Assembly: GCA_036852015.1 (NCBI GenBank)
Contig: JAANDG010000146.1
Location: 62,001-126,000 of the forward strand
Direction of reading: 5' to 3'
Length of the DNA stretch: 64,000 nucleotides
Source: Pelodera strongyloides
Lineage: Eukaryota > Nematoda > Chromadorea > Rhabditida > Rhabditidae
A model generated the notes under the pieces. It made no database searches, had not been told where the DNA came from, and saw nothing but the letters and a program-made list of their open reading frames with translations. This document shows, in pieces, positions 1 through 11,100 of this stretch. The stretch's first letter is position 1; every line of letters begins with the position of its first letter. The position numbers were made by a program, and so were the translations under genes.

Positions 1-53
1 TTCAGTCTAAAACAGGACATAACACTTACAAAGAAACATGGCATTCACGCATT

Positions 54-224
54 AAGCGAAATATCGGCCGGTTTTTGAAACGCATCGGGGACAGCTGAAT
101 TCTTACGTCTTTATGCAGAGTTGCTCGAATTTAACTCGATTTTTTATTCTAATTTATGTTCATTTATTTGCATAAGCTGAATAAGAAAACAGGTGTCTAC
201 GATGCGTTCAAAAACCTAAGCCGG
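54..224. repeat. Palindromic MITE, GAAATACCGGCCGG family (degenerate copy)
   Basis: Starts with TTAAGCGAAATATCGGCCGG and ends with the imperfect inverted form near AAAAACCTAAGCCGG. The interior holds the A/T-rich core typical of this family, including a stretch related to GCTCGAATTTA and GCATAAGCTG. Copies with the same ends recur throughout the window. The ends resemble TTAA-flanked palindromic elements known from nematodes; that assignment is inferred. Confidence 0.7.
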
Positions 225-579
225 ACTAACCTAAAAGAGAAAGGTTTATTTGTCCTCATGTCGGGAACGAAATCCATACTACGTTTCAAGGATTTGGTAT
301 AAGCAGTCCAACTTTTTGCAACTCCAAAATAAGCCACATGCGTCTCATTACATTAATTATAGACTATACGCTTCAGACGTTTCACATAAGTATGCCCACT
401 TTTGTCAGGCTGTGCAATATTAGGAAGTCGACTCACTCAGGCGGCGATGGCCGTCTGGTAGAAAATACTTATGCTAGATACACCTGTATGCAGTGGTTAG
501 ATTAATGGACCATTATACAGAAGACTAATCTATTAGTCCCACCGCGAGGTTTAGTATTGTGGTTAATTGTGATACTTAC

Positions 580-1858
580 CCTAACCAATTCAAACGAGTT
601 GAATGATCTGATTAATACGTAGTCCGAAGGAGCATCCACCACAGTCACATTACAGTTCGCTCCACTTGGGGCAGAACATAAGTTTTCGCCCTCAGTACAG
701 AAATATCGCCCTTTCTGCAATTTATTCGTATTGTGATTTATTTTGTTAGACATACCAGAAAATGTCACTACCACATGGGAAACCAACAACCCGATCAAGT
801 TCCTCAAGAAATCTGCGCAAAATCGGGGTTTTTCGGAAAAAAATCGGGGCAAAATCGTTTTTTTTAAATAATCGAGCAATATCGGGCCTTGTTCCCAATT
901 TAGCCCCGATTATTTGAGAGCGGGACGAAAAATCGGTGTTTTCACTTTCCCGTGTACAATTCAATTCTGTTATTATTAATCATATGGAAACTAAATAGTT
1001 TCTTACCTTAAATGTGCATTCTGTGAAGTCGATTGGCTCTGTGCTTTCGCCTCCCACTTTTCCAAAATTTACAGGCATGTTATCATGGTAGGCGTATGTA
1101 TTAGCCCCTACAACGTGAAAGTCGGCGACATCGTCGCGCACAAAAACAGGGGCTTAAATAAAAACCAAGTGTCAAAAAGGGTTATTTTTCGGAGATAGAT
1201 TACAGTAGATTATCGTATTTTTTAGCAAAAGGATATTTAGACAAATATCCGGCAAAAAGCGAACAATTCTCTATCGTAAAAAGAGTTACTCCGTAACTAA
1301 AAGGGTAGTTTTTGGATCTTCAAAAAGAGAACAATTCAGCGTTGGGCAATCTACAAAAAGGGGCGAGTTCAGCATATTCTATGACTGGACAAAAAGAGAA
1401 CAATTCGTTGTATTTTTCTTAGTTTCATTTTCTCATAACTAACTTAACAAGGGATTATATTAAATATTCATAATATAAACAAAATATTCGCATCTATGCG
1501 TAAATCATAAATTTTACGAAGGCCAAAAATATGCGGCAGTTTTTAACGCAGGGATTGTATAAATATTCATTATCGAAAAAAAAAATATTCTCCTCTATGT
1601 ATAAATCATAAATTTTACGAAGGCCAAAAATAAGTGGCAGTTTTTAACGCATAAACTCCTCCTACAATGCGCTCAACTCGGCAAGGATTGCTCTATACAA
1701 AATGCTGTTAGCAAACTACCATAAACCTTGGCCTTATCATTGACAATGGTAACGAACTCGCCATTATGGTACTCATGCAAGAAGCCGCCCATCTGCCTCG
1801 TAAACCGTACAGATGCTTGCTTCATGGCCAGGGTCATAAGCAGTGTAATAAACAAGTG
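580..1858 (-). CDS. Partial unrecognised nematode gene, apparently frameshifted in its upstream exon
   Basis: Three coding-looking exons in transcript order: 1858-1720, 1152-1007 and 714-580. The first intron joins in phase 1 (donor GTAGTT, acceptor TTTAAG) and the second in phase 0 (donor GTAAGA, acceptor TTGCAG). The last exon could instead end at 586. The reading encodes a cysteine-containing, Asn/Val-rich stretch, with DDVADFHVVGANTYAYHDN in the middle exon and GRYFCTEGENLCSAPSG in the last. I do not recognise a family; a secreted or extracellular protein is a guess. In the first exon the protein-like frame before about 1771 (AYDPGHEASICTVYEADG) hits TGA, and the following protein-like frame (HEYHNGEFVTIVNDKAK) is shifted by one base, so there is either a one-base lesion or an assembly error. 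No convincing start, stop or further exon is seen, so the gene is incomplete. Confidence 0.45.
785..935. repeat. Fragment of the ATCGGGG-iterated element
   Basis: Contains repeated AAAATCGGGG/AATCGGGGC motifs and the phrase ATCGGGCCTTGTTCCCAATT, matching the interior of the larger inverted-repeat element at 49732-50615. It lies in an intron of the partial gene. It lacks the long terminal inverted repeats, so it looks like a remnant. Confidence 0.6.
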
Positions 1859-2759
1859 CTAATCAAAGATTTACTGATGAACATAATAAAAATGGATTTT
1901 CCGAATATGAGAAAGAGTCTGGTTATAGGTTATAGATATTATTATGTTTTAGTGGAAAGTAAAAATATGTTTATACGAGGTCAGCTAGCAGTGATTGATA
2001 ACAAAACATGCATGTGAGAGCAAACTAAGTTGACCCCTTGTATGGCTGATGCATAATTATTTCACTTTAAAGCGAAATACCTTCCGCCGAGATTTTTGAA
2101 ACACATCGAGTAGGCCAGCATAAGTAGCATGTATTCTAACATAAAGCATAAAGTCTATGTTATCTGCAGCCGTATGATTGCTTAGTTCCCCGAAGGGAAA
2201 ACGTCTTTACATTAGAACACGTGTTCTGTCTCTGAGCGAATCTAAACCTAGTGTTGAGTATAGCTTCTCAAAGTGTGTCTCTAAACTCCGGGAAGTTTAA
2301 GGGCCAGTTCGTTCGGCTTCAGAAATGAACGGGACCCCGTTGCACCGTTTCTGCGGATTCGGTTGATATAACCCGGTACTCTTTATCTTTGTCTCTTTTT
2401 TTATGTCTCAATTCTTTTTGTGATGCCAGTCCTTCATGGGTTAGCAGTTAGTTACATAAAATATTCTTCTTGGTTAATTTCTGTCATGTTTATTCATGTT
2501 TCGACTAGTTTGCATTGGATGTACTACATTGCGGTGCGAAAGCGTTTAGAGAAGTAGTTGATAATGCATGGTAATCAACTTGTCAGTCTCGTTGATAAGT
2601 TACTTGTGTGATTCTTTGCATGTTTGGCAGGTTGCATTTTTTGATTTTGTTTCGATCATTGGGCAAACTTTATTCATAAGTATACTGTATACGGTGGTGC
2701 AAAACGTCACAGAAACAATGAAATTGTATGTTTTATCCAAATTCCAAATAGAACAAAAC

Positions 2760-2931
2760 TTAAAGCAAAATACCGGCCGGTTTTTGAAACACACCGAGTA
2801 CATCAGCATTCCTATGCAGCTTATGCAAATGAACATAAATTAGAACAAAAAATCGAGCTAAAATTCGAGTAACTCAGCATAAATACGTATTCTGCAATGC
2901 ATTTCAAAAACCAGCCGGTATTTCGCTTTAA
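2760..2931. repeat. Palindromic MITE, GAAATACCGGCCGG family
   Basis: Well-preserved copy. The left end is TTAAAGCAAAATACCGGCCG and the right end is the inverted form, AACCAGCCGGTATTTCGCTT. The core contains CTTATGCAAATGAACATAAA followed by an AATCGAGCTAAAATTCGAG stretch, as in the other copies. Confidence 0.8.
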
Positions 2932-3444
2932 TGACAATACCTAATCTCATAAGGACATAAGTAATGACAGACGGCAAGAGTCACAGATTCCATTCTTGGA
3001 CGGTGCACTACACTATATGACATATTGGATAATTTCTCATAACAGTGAGATTCGTGGTAAAGGGAAACTAATATTAATAGACGTTTTCAAAGGGCGAAAA
3101 AAAAATCCTTGTTTTAACCTATTTTCTTAATTATCAGTGACCTATTTTCTTAATTATCAGTGTTTATTTTACAACCTATAATGGTTCCCACATGGTCTGT
3201 AGCAAATTTTCCGTAGAATACATAGTATACTTCATTCGTAAATCTGGGATCTGAATAGCCTCAGTGTCATCGTCAGCAGACATAAGTGACTTCTGTTGAG
3301 GGCGCTCTCCTAACAGGGTTTCCATTTTTCGGTGCATTTCTAAAAACGAGGAGTATAAGCTTCAACATCACAGTCACATTGAAATTCATTGTATTGTTAA
3401 TCACGAGTTTGCCCGTAACTCGGATTAAACCATTGTGTGTGTAT

Positions 3445-4043
3445 GTGTCGGTATTGTGTTGTTGTAGATGTTTTATATACAACACTAGAGGTCGGCGCGC
3501 TGCGCGCGCCTCGCTCTAGCTCGGGTGCTCACACCCTCGATTTCTCGGCCCGCTTCGCGGGCCTCGATAGACGGGGGTCTCGATAGGCCTACGGCCCGCC
3601 TCGCTCGACGGGCCTCGATAGGCCTCGATAGGCCTACGGCCCGCCTCGCTCGCCGCCCGTTGTGCCGCTTTCTTTCGTTGTCATATATTAAGCAGAGGCG
3701 ATATTAACGGCCTGAGTCAAATGCGTATCTGACATCAGCGTTGAAGTTCATTGCATCATTACTTTGGCGCTAAGATTAATTTTACACGTCGACTTTTTTA
3801 TGATGTCGTGGATTCTGAAGTCGAAGCGTATTGGAAAAACTGCCTCTTCTATACGCTTTACTTCATCATTGAAATTCATTTGCATAGTTGCTTTTGCGCT
3901 ACGATGAATTTCGCACGCCGATTTTTTTCACGTCATAGATTCTGTAGCAGAAGCGTATTCGATGCATCATTGCTTCGGCACTACGGTGAGCTTCGCACTT
4001 GGATCGGTATTGTGTTGTTGTAGATGTTTTATATACAACACAT
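3445..4043. repeat. GC-rich tandem block between two 40-bp direct repeats
   Basis: The sequence GGTATTGTGTTGTTGTAGAT followed by GTTTTATATACAACAC occurs at about 3450-3485 and again at 4006-4041. Just inside the first copy, 3487-3665 is strikingly GC-rich and built from iterated CTCGATAGGCCTACGGCCCG and CGCTCG motifs, unlike its AT-rich surroundings. Between 3740 and 4000 a second set of diverged tandem units occurs (TTCATTGCATCATTACTTTG-like). This could be an insertion flanked by a duplication; no coding capacity is seen. Confidence 0.6.
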
Positions 4044-4080
4044 GTACGAGAATAGTTTATGTCGATATAGGTGGACCCTA

Positions 4081-4457
4081 CTGTTAGTCGACATGGGGGC
4101 ACACTGAGGCTTCAATATAAACACGTCTCTTTCTCCGTTGTAAATGTGGGCGGCACGCACACGTGACCGCCGTCAGAGAGACAAACTAGAATGGCCCTCA
4201 CGCATGAATAGATGTTGAAAAGAGGGAAAGAACCAAACTAGAATGCCTCATACGTAACTAAACAAAGACATAAGTGTTGTGAGAACACAGCACTTACATC
4301 CAAGGGTTGTGCACAGCTCAACTCTTATAATATTCAACAGCTGTCTAACCCCCTGCATCCTCTGTGTTTCTATGCGTAGGGCCGCTCTCTCGTATGTATC
4401 CTATTGATGAGCGCTGCTCCCTTTCCTCCTCAGTGTGCCCCCATGTCGGGCTAACAG
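4081..4457. mobile_element. TIR element with CTGTTAG...CACACTGAGG ends
   Basis: The terminal inverted repeats are about 29 bp. The left is CTGTTAGTCGACATGGGGGC then ACACTGAGG, and the right is its inverse with a one- to two-base difference. The 377-bp body has no ORF, consistent with a non-autonomous DNA transposon. The family was not identified. Confidence 0.65.
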
Positions 4458-6065
4458 CCGGTTCTACCTCGCCCCGATAAAGATATTGTGCTCAACCTAT
4501 GTATTTCAATACACGCACAACTACACACTCAACACAACACAGATAGATCATGGGCAGGGCAAACCCATGATTTACATGGCGGCAGATGGGACTTATTAAA
4601 CAACATACTTCCTAGAGACCCAATCCAAGTGAGAAACCAGGCGAGGTCCTGCAGCCATAGGAAGCCTCTTTACACTATTACCCAGTACATGAAGTTTAGG
4701 AAAGGGTGATGTCGTTGTCCAAGTAGAGTAGTTTGAATAAAATGAGAATTTTCGATTGTTTGAAGAAATTGAATAAGACGAGTGAATGATTTGATGAGAT
4801 GAGTCGTACAGGATAAAATTGACCCACTGTAAATAACAGTGCTAGCGAATGGTCAGCAGGAGATGTAGATCCGGCCCTGGTTCGGGAAAAATGAACCAGG
4901 TACCGCTGGTCGCCATGTAATACGAGGGTCGCTAGCCCACTCGTAGTATTATTCTGTCGTATTGTCGATGTGTATGTATTGCCTTATATAATGGAAATAA
5001 CAATACATAGTAGCCAAATCATTTATCGGGGTGTGCACCGGTTGTCATTTGTGCACATACAACACTAACTAGAAAAATCGATGTCATGTGGGCCGAGCTC
5101 CTGCTAGAGAAAGAGAACATAAGTGGGTGAGTCGGTGCGTATAGAGAGGAGGTTTAGAGACGCACCGAAGCAGACACTTACAGTATGTATTGTATTTGAT
5201 ACGGCTCACTGATGAAATTCGGGTTTCGCGTCGAAAAATCAGTTCTCTCTTGCATTTCGTCGTGCTGCAATCGTCGCCGGATTCTCTCCAGGTCAGGGCA
5301 TATTCTTTCGCGAAAACTGGGCGGAGCTTGGGCGTAAACGCCGCGCATCCTCCCTATTTGTTTCAGCATATACGCATAGATTTTCACATTTTTTGTTGGT
5401 CGGTCGGTGCGCCGCCAGCGCCGCTTTCTCGCCGGGTGTACGTGGCAAGAGCCTGACGAAGACTGGGTAAAGTGCGCGACGAGATGGGGATAAAGGGGAA
5501 CCTCCCTTTTTTGTCCAGATGATCAAAGTTTCGCGTTGTGTGTGTGCGTCTTGTTCGACTACAGTGAATATATATAAGACGCTTGCATAAACCTAAGAGG
5601 GATTTATTAGCTAACACATATATCTGATGTTTATCAACAGCAACACTTTGACCATTAAAGTTTCCAAACAAACGTGAATACTTGAACAAAAGTCTTTTGC
5701 CAAGGGGTTTCCAAGTATCCCAAAAATTCGGTGAGATTCTGTAAATACTACCATATTTCTGCACGAAACATGCATATATAATATGAAAAATTAAAAAAAT
5801 TGTCTCCTGTAGTTCCAAAATACTGTAAATTTTCACCATGCTTGGAAACCCATTAGTATCTCACCTCCCTCCTCATCAGCTTGTACATATTGTCTCCTCA
5901 CGAAAATTTTAACCAGTTACAGAATTTTTTTTATTCTGAAATAAATATGTATGACTCATATTGCATGCAAAAATAAAGCTAAATGTGCTTGCTGGGAAAT
6001 ATGAATGGTAAAGTACTATATAATTTCTCATCTAACACATATGCGGTAGTGCAGTAAAATGGATC

Positions 6066-6209
6066 TGAGGCGGTATTCACCAGCACGCAGGGAGACCTCC
6101 CTGGCCTGCCCAGGGAGCTAAAGAGCGTGTAGAGAGTGCGAGAGCAGAAGAGATTAAGAGCACTCGTGCGCCTGGGAGGGCTCCCTGTGTGTTGGTGAAT
6201 ACGGCCTCT
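6066..6209. mobile_element. MITE, GAGGCCGTATTCACCA group
   Basis: The ends are GAGGCGGTATTCACCAGCAC and, inverted, GTTGGTGAATACGGCCTC. The interior has the family motif GGCCAGGGAGG in inverted orientation plus AGAGCGTGTAGAGAGTGCGA. Other copies of the same group lie at 12652, 21171, 25578, 30703 and 35544. Confidence 0.75.
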
Positions 6210-8192
6210 GATTGAAAAGGAAACATGGCCAACAAGTCAAGATTCAGTAACGTCTGAGCTCTGAGCTATGGGCGTTGTCTCCCGAGACTCCCAACGTTAT
6301 CTATCTTTAGCGTCACTCAGTTGGTACACAACACTCTCACTAAAAATATTGTATTTCTACTATTTCGTGCTTGCGCCTCCCGAGAATGCACACTCTCCCA
6401 TCTTTGTATGCTCGCTTGTTTTTCAATTGTTTGGACAGAATTGTCGCGATAAAGTGCAAAAAACCGTCATCCCAATGTTTCTATATATGTAAAAAAAAAC
6501 AGTGCAGTGCAATGTAGTTGTCCAGTGGCCGTATGCACACACAGCGGGAACCTTCCTGGGTGGGAGAATTTGGCCCTGCGTGTCTCACTTTAGAATGCTA
6601 TTTTCTGTCAGCAGGGAATATTTCCCCGAGGGAAAATAGTTTCGTATCCCAGTCGTGGTAGCAATCCTTTCCTGGATTGTACTCCTCGAGGTTCACACTA
6701 TTCACGTCCCTGTACCCTGTGCCCTGAGTAATACAAACGCGAATACCACTTTATTCAGGCATACAAAATCATACTGTATAGTTTTATTTAGGCGATTCTT
6801 CATTAGAACAAATCGACATGAACTTCAAAGTGAAAGCTTCAAATTAATCCCTTTTTTATTGTAATTTGTCTTCGTGTAAACAGTGGTGCCGTTCGCTCAC
6901 GTCTCACCCAGTTGCTATAGGCGCCACAGACGAGGCGTATTACTTAATACTCATGAAGTAAAGGGAATGCGTGTTCGTGAAAGTTAAGGCGTCACAATAG
7001 GTTTAGTTCGCTGTGTATAGTCCGTTTGTATTTGAGCACGCCAGCACTTTGTGCATTTAGTGGCTGTCAGACTCACAATCAGACGAGACGTAAAGTTAAC
7101 GCGTGTCAAAATGAAAATAAAATCACATGTGAATGCTTAGAAATCTTTACTCGACAATTCATGAGCATACAAACTACAAAAAAACTATAAACTACAAAAC
7201 CGAGTATTCCTAAAACAGAACACATAGAGAATAAAGGACACAAAGTAACAAGTCAACCAACTGAGACTAAAATAACAACCATTTAGATCTACCGCGCATT
7301 TAACAAATCGCTAATACCTAAGAATAAACAGGTACTAAAGCTATCCACTAATACAAAACCATAAATACAAAAAAAGGAGTGCTGAAACCAAATAAACTAC
7401 TAGCTTCTACAGATAGTTGTGCAAAAACTTTAAATTACCGTACCCAAAACGTTAAACTACCGTACCAAAACTTTAAATTACCGTACTACCGTAAATTAGC
7501 ATACCGTAAATTACCGTCCAAACGGATATTCGCTTGGTAGGGCGCATCGCCGAGTTGAACATAATACAGAGCACAAGAAATATCAAACACGCCTAGACAT
7601 ACAAAATATAAAAGAAAACTCATAACTTATAGTTGAATGTTTTGTACGTCTCACACAAAAAGTTCCTACAGACCGTACCTACCGAGTTAACGTTACACTT
7701 CCGATCAAACAATCAAACTACTACACAAAGTGAACTCTTGGGCAGGATGTATCATATAGCATACAGTAATCAAGTATCGTGCAGAAGTTTTACACACAAT
7801 AACGAGCCTAATGAGTACTAGAACAAACTATCTAATACATACTAAATTGCAACACATCGAATCATAACAATTAATAGCAACAATTTGGTAAATAACCCCT
7901 TCGGCAAGTTTCTAAAATACTATGTCACTCGGAATTGAACGTAAATATATGTAAAATGAGTATACTGGCGGTTATTACTTCGTACCGTTAGTTTTTGCAA
8001 TAGACGTAAATGGCACTACAGCTTACTATATTTAATCAAAATCAGCTGTGGCCATATGCACGAACAGCGGGAACCTCCCAGGGTGGGAGAATTTGTCTCC
8101 GGTCAATCAAAGGTAACTACAGTAGCCGGGTAGGCAAATTTCACAACCTGCTACGGTAGTCTGAACCTATGAGGTCACTCCCTTTAATCACC

Positions 8193-11100
8193 CTATTCCT
8201 TATTCCGATGCGCAAAGTAGAGCTTGGAGTACTCGTATGATCCTATCATAATTGCGCACGCCGGAGCAATTTTCATCACACGAGGTATCGTACCTGAAAT
8301 GAAATACATAGTCAACCAATTATTTATTAAATCCAAAGTGTAGTGTGAGCTTCTAACCACCTCATGTCATACGGTAACTTCATGGTCCACACCACAGTAA
8401 GTAAAGAATACTTACAACAATAAGCAAAGGAGTAATAAATCATACATCGCCGACATAATATCCTCATACCTCACTAATCAATACAAATCCTTATGATTCT
8501 CTTTCTATGATTACATTCACCACTCACGTTAGAATGCTATTTTCTGTCCCCAGGGAACATTTCCCCGAGGGAATCGGAGTGGTGAATAGCGCTCTGAACC
8601 TTTTCTGCTCTCGTACTATCTACGCACTGTTTAGCTCCCTGGGGAGGCCAGGGAGAGCTCCCTGTTTGTTGGCGAATATGGCCTCTGGGAACCCGTTCCC
8701 AAACTCCCCTCCCAAATAAAGAAAAAAGCTCCGCACCTGCCCACAACGACTTGATGCCCCTTGTCTCCACCAAGTGCCTCATCACAGCCAACGTGGTCGT
8801 GTTCCCATTATGCGGTTTCTCACCACTTAGCGCTTTGCCCAGTAAGATCTGGCGCTGCGTCTTCACAACGTCGAATGGCACTGAAAAGAAGTGAATAGGT
8901 ATCTATACACTACATAGGTCTTACGTCTTAGGCACTATACAGACCAGAGGCCATATTCATCACTTCGATTCCCTCGCGGAAATAGTCCCTGGGGACAGAA
9001 AATAGCATTCTAATGTGAGACACGCAGAGAAAAAGAGGGAATTCCCCATGGGGAATTGAGTGTTGGATATGGCCTCATAGGATAGGTACTACACAGGTCT
9101 CACCGCTTTTGTAATGAGTCTAATAAATATTCAAGCTGTGTTTCCAAAAATCTGACGTTGGGTTAAAACAACATCGAATGACATCAAAAATAAACGCGTA
9201 CTGTTCCCAATATATCGTATACGGTAGTTCTAATTTCAACACTAGAGATGCTTCGGCACAAAATAAAACAAATATGCGTGAATATGGTCATCTAAATAAA
9301 TACGGTGATTCCTCTGACACTCGCTCACATGTTCTCGTATAGAATCTCGGAACTAAGACCGTACCTGTACAAAGGGCCGCAATGGTGCCCGCACCGGCTC
9401 CACAAACGAACGAGTGAAAGAACGTCGTCTCTTTTCGGCCCAGGTACCGCAATAGACGCATCTTGAACAGTTCGTAGCCCGCCCAATAGATCGCTAAACA
9501 CAGAGCAGTACACTTCGATATTACTACAATATTACTGGTGCCATAATAGTAATTACTGTTGTCATAATAGTACAACATCATTGATGCAAACCAGCACAGC
9601 TAGATAGAAAGACGTCACCTTGTTCTCCAACCTGAGACGGATATTGACATGTTTCACTCAACTTTTAAATGTTGCGCCCAGTGTGCGGACCGTGTTCTGC
9701 GGGTGCTCGATGTGCCACGCGGGTCTTTCGAACAATCTTTATTTAGTTGGTTATATTATTTAGTTAAAAGAGAGAAGAGGTGATGTCCAACAACTGGACA
9801 CTAGGAGTACAGTTCCTCAGCAACTGAGGTGTGGGGAGATTGTTCTGCAACAGAACAAACTGGAGATGAGCCCCAGCAACCGGGACTACCGTCAAAGCAG
9901 CGTCAAAGAGTTAACCTAACCTCCACTTAAGTACTGATGATGGTGGGCGGAGCCTATTACATCATGCGGGGCAAGATATTAATAAGAAATATGCGCGCAA
10001 TTAATCGAATAACAACAAAATGTGAGTCATGAGGAAGAAAGTTAACTCAAAAGTTTATTGATTATTGTATAGTTTCCTAAAGGATATAAGGAATAAAGTG
10101 AAGGATAAAGGCAATTGAATCTATAATAAGTGCAAATTTAGCATAATTATGCACACTCCCCCCGAGCGAAAAAAAAGGGAGATTGGCGAATATGAAATAA
10201 CATTGAAGCATCAAATAAGAATACTGCAATAATAATGTTACTCATGTTACTCAACTACCAACAACATCAATAGGGGACATGTTCAGCAATTTTATACTAC
10301 AACGAATGTAGTACGGCAATGATGTAGAATTGTAGAACTGCAGCCGCAGCAGCTGTGGCAAACAGACGACTACGACGGTAGACTGACAGCAACTGTTCAA
10401 TCACGGAGATGGTCCAGTAGTGCTCGACGACTTCAGGACGGCGACGACGGGAGACATACTGACAGGCGGCTGTGCAGTCTCGAAGATGGTCCAGAAGTGC
10501 ACGACGACTTCTGGACGGCGAGTACGGGAGACTGGCCGGCGGCTGCGCAGTCTCGGAGATGGTCGTCTGGACGGCGACGACGGGAGACTGACAGGCGGCT
10601 GTGCAGTCTCGGAGATGGTCCAGAAGTGCACAACGACTTCTGGACGGCGACGACGGGAGACTGACCGGCGGCTGTGCAGTCTCGGAGATGGTCGTCTGGA
10701 CGGCGACGACGGGAGACTGACAGGCGGCTGTGCAGTCTCGAAGATGGTCGTCTGGACGGCGACGACGGGAGACTGACAGGGCTGTGCAGTCTCGGAGATG
10801 GTCCAGGAGTGCACGACGACTTCTGGACGGCGACGACGGGAGACGGGAGACTGACAGGCGGCTGTGCAGTCTCGGTGATGGTCGTCTGGACGGCGACGAC
10901 GGGAGACTGACAGGCGGCTTTGCAGTCTCGAAGATGGTCGTCTGGACGGCGACGACGGGAGACTGACAGGCGGCTGTGCAGTCTCGGAGATGGTCGTCTG
11001 GACGGCGACGACTGGAGACTGACAGGCGGCTGTGCAGTCTCGGAGATGGTCTTCTGGACGGCGACGGCGGGCGACGGGAGACTGACAGGTGGCTGTGCAG

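Larger units (their letters stand above)
1859..8192. other. Intergenic, repeat-rich spacer
   Basis: I see no supportable exon here. It holds a palindromic MITE (2760-2931), a GC-rich block between 40-bp direct repeats (3445-4043), a TIR element (4081-4457), a MITE of the GAGGCCGTATTCACCA group (6066-6209), and a fragment of the TTCTGTCCCCAGGG group near 6585-6650. From about 7130 to 7900 it is A/C-rich low-complexity DNA with TTAAATTACCGTAC iterations near 7430-7520. Open frames at 5384-5839 and elsewhere have no splice-supported continuation. Confidence 0.6.

Noticed and set aside
5384..5839. 151-codon minus-strand open frame
   Set aside because: No splice-consistent neighbours, low-complexity composition, and part of its sequence (near 5745-5840) recurs at 53070-53150 as a repeat.
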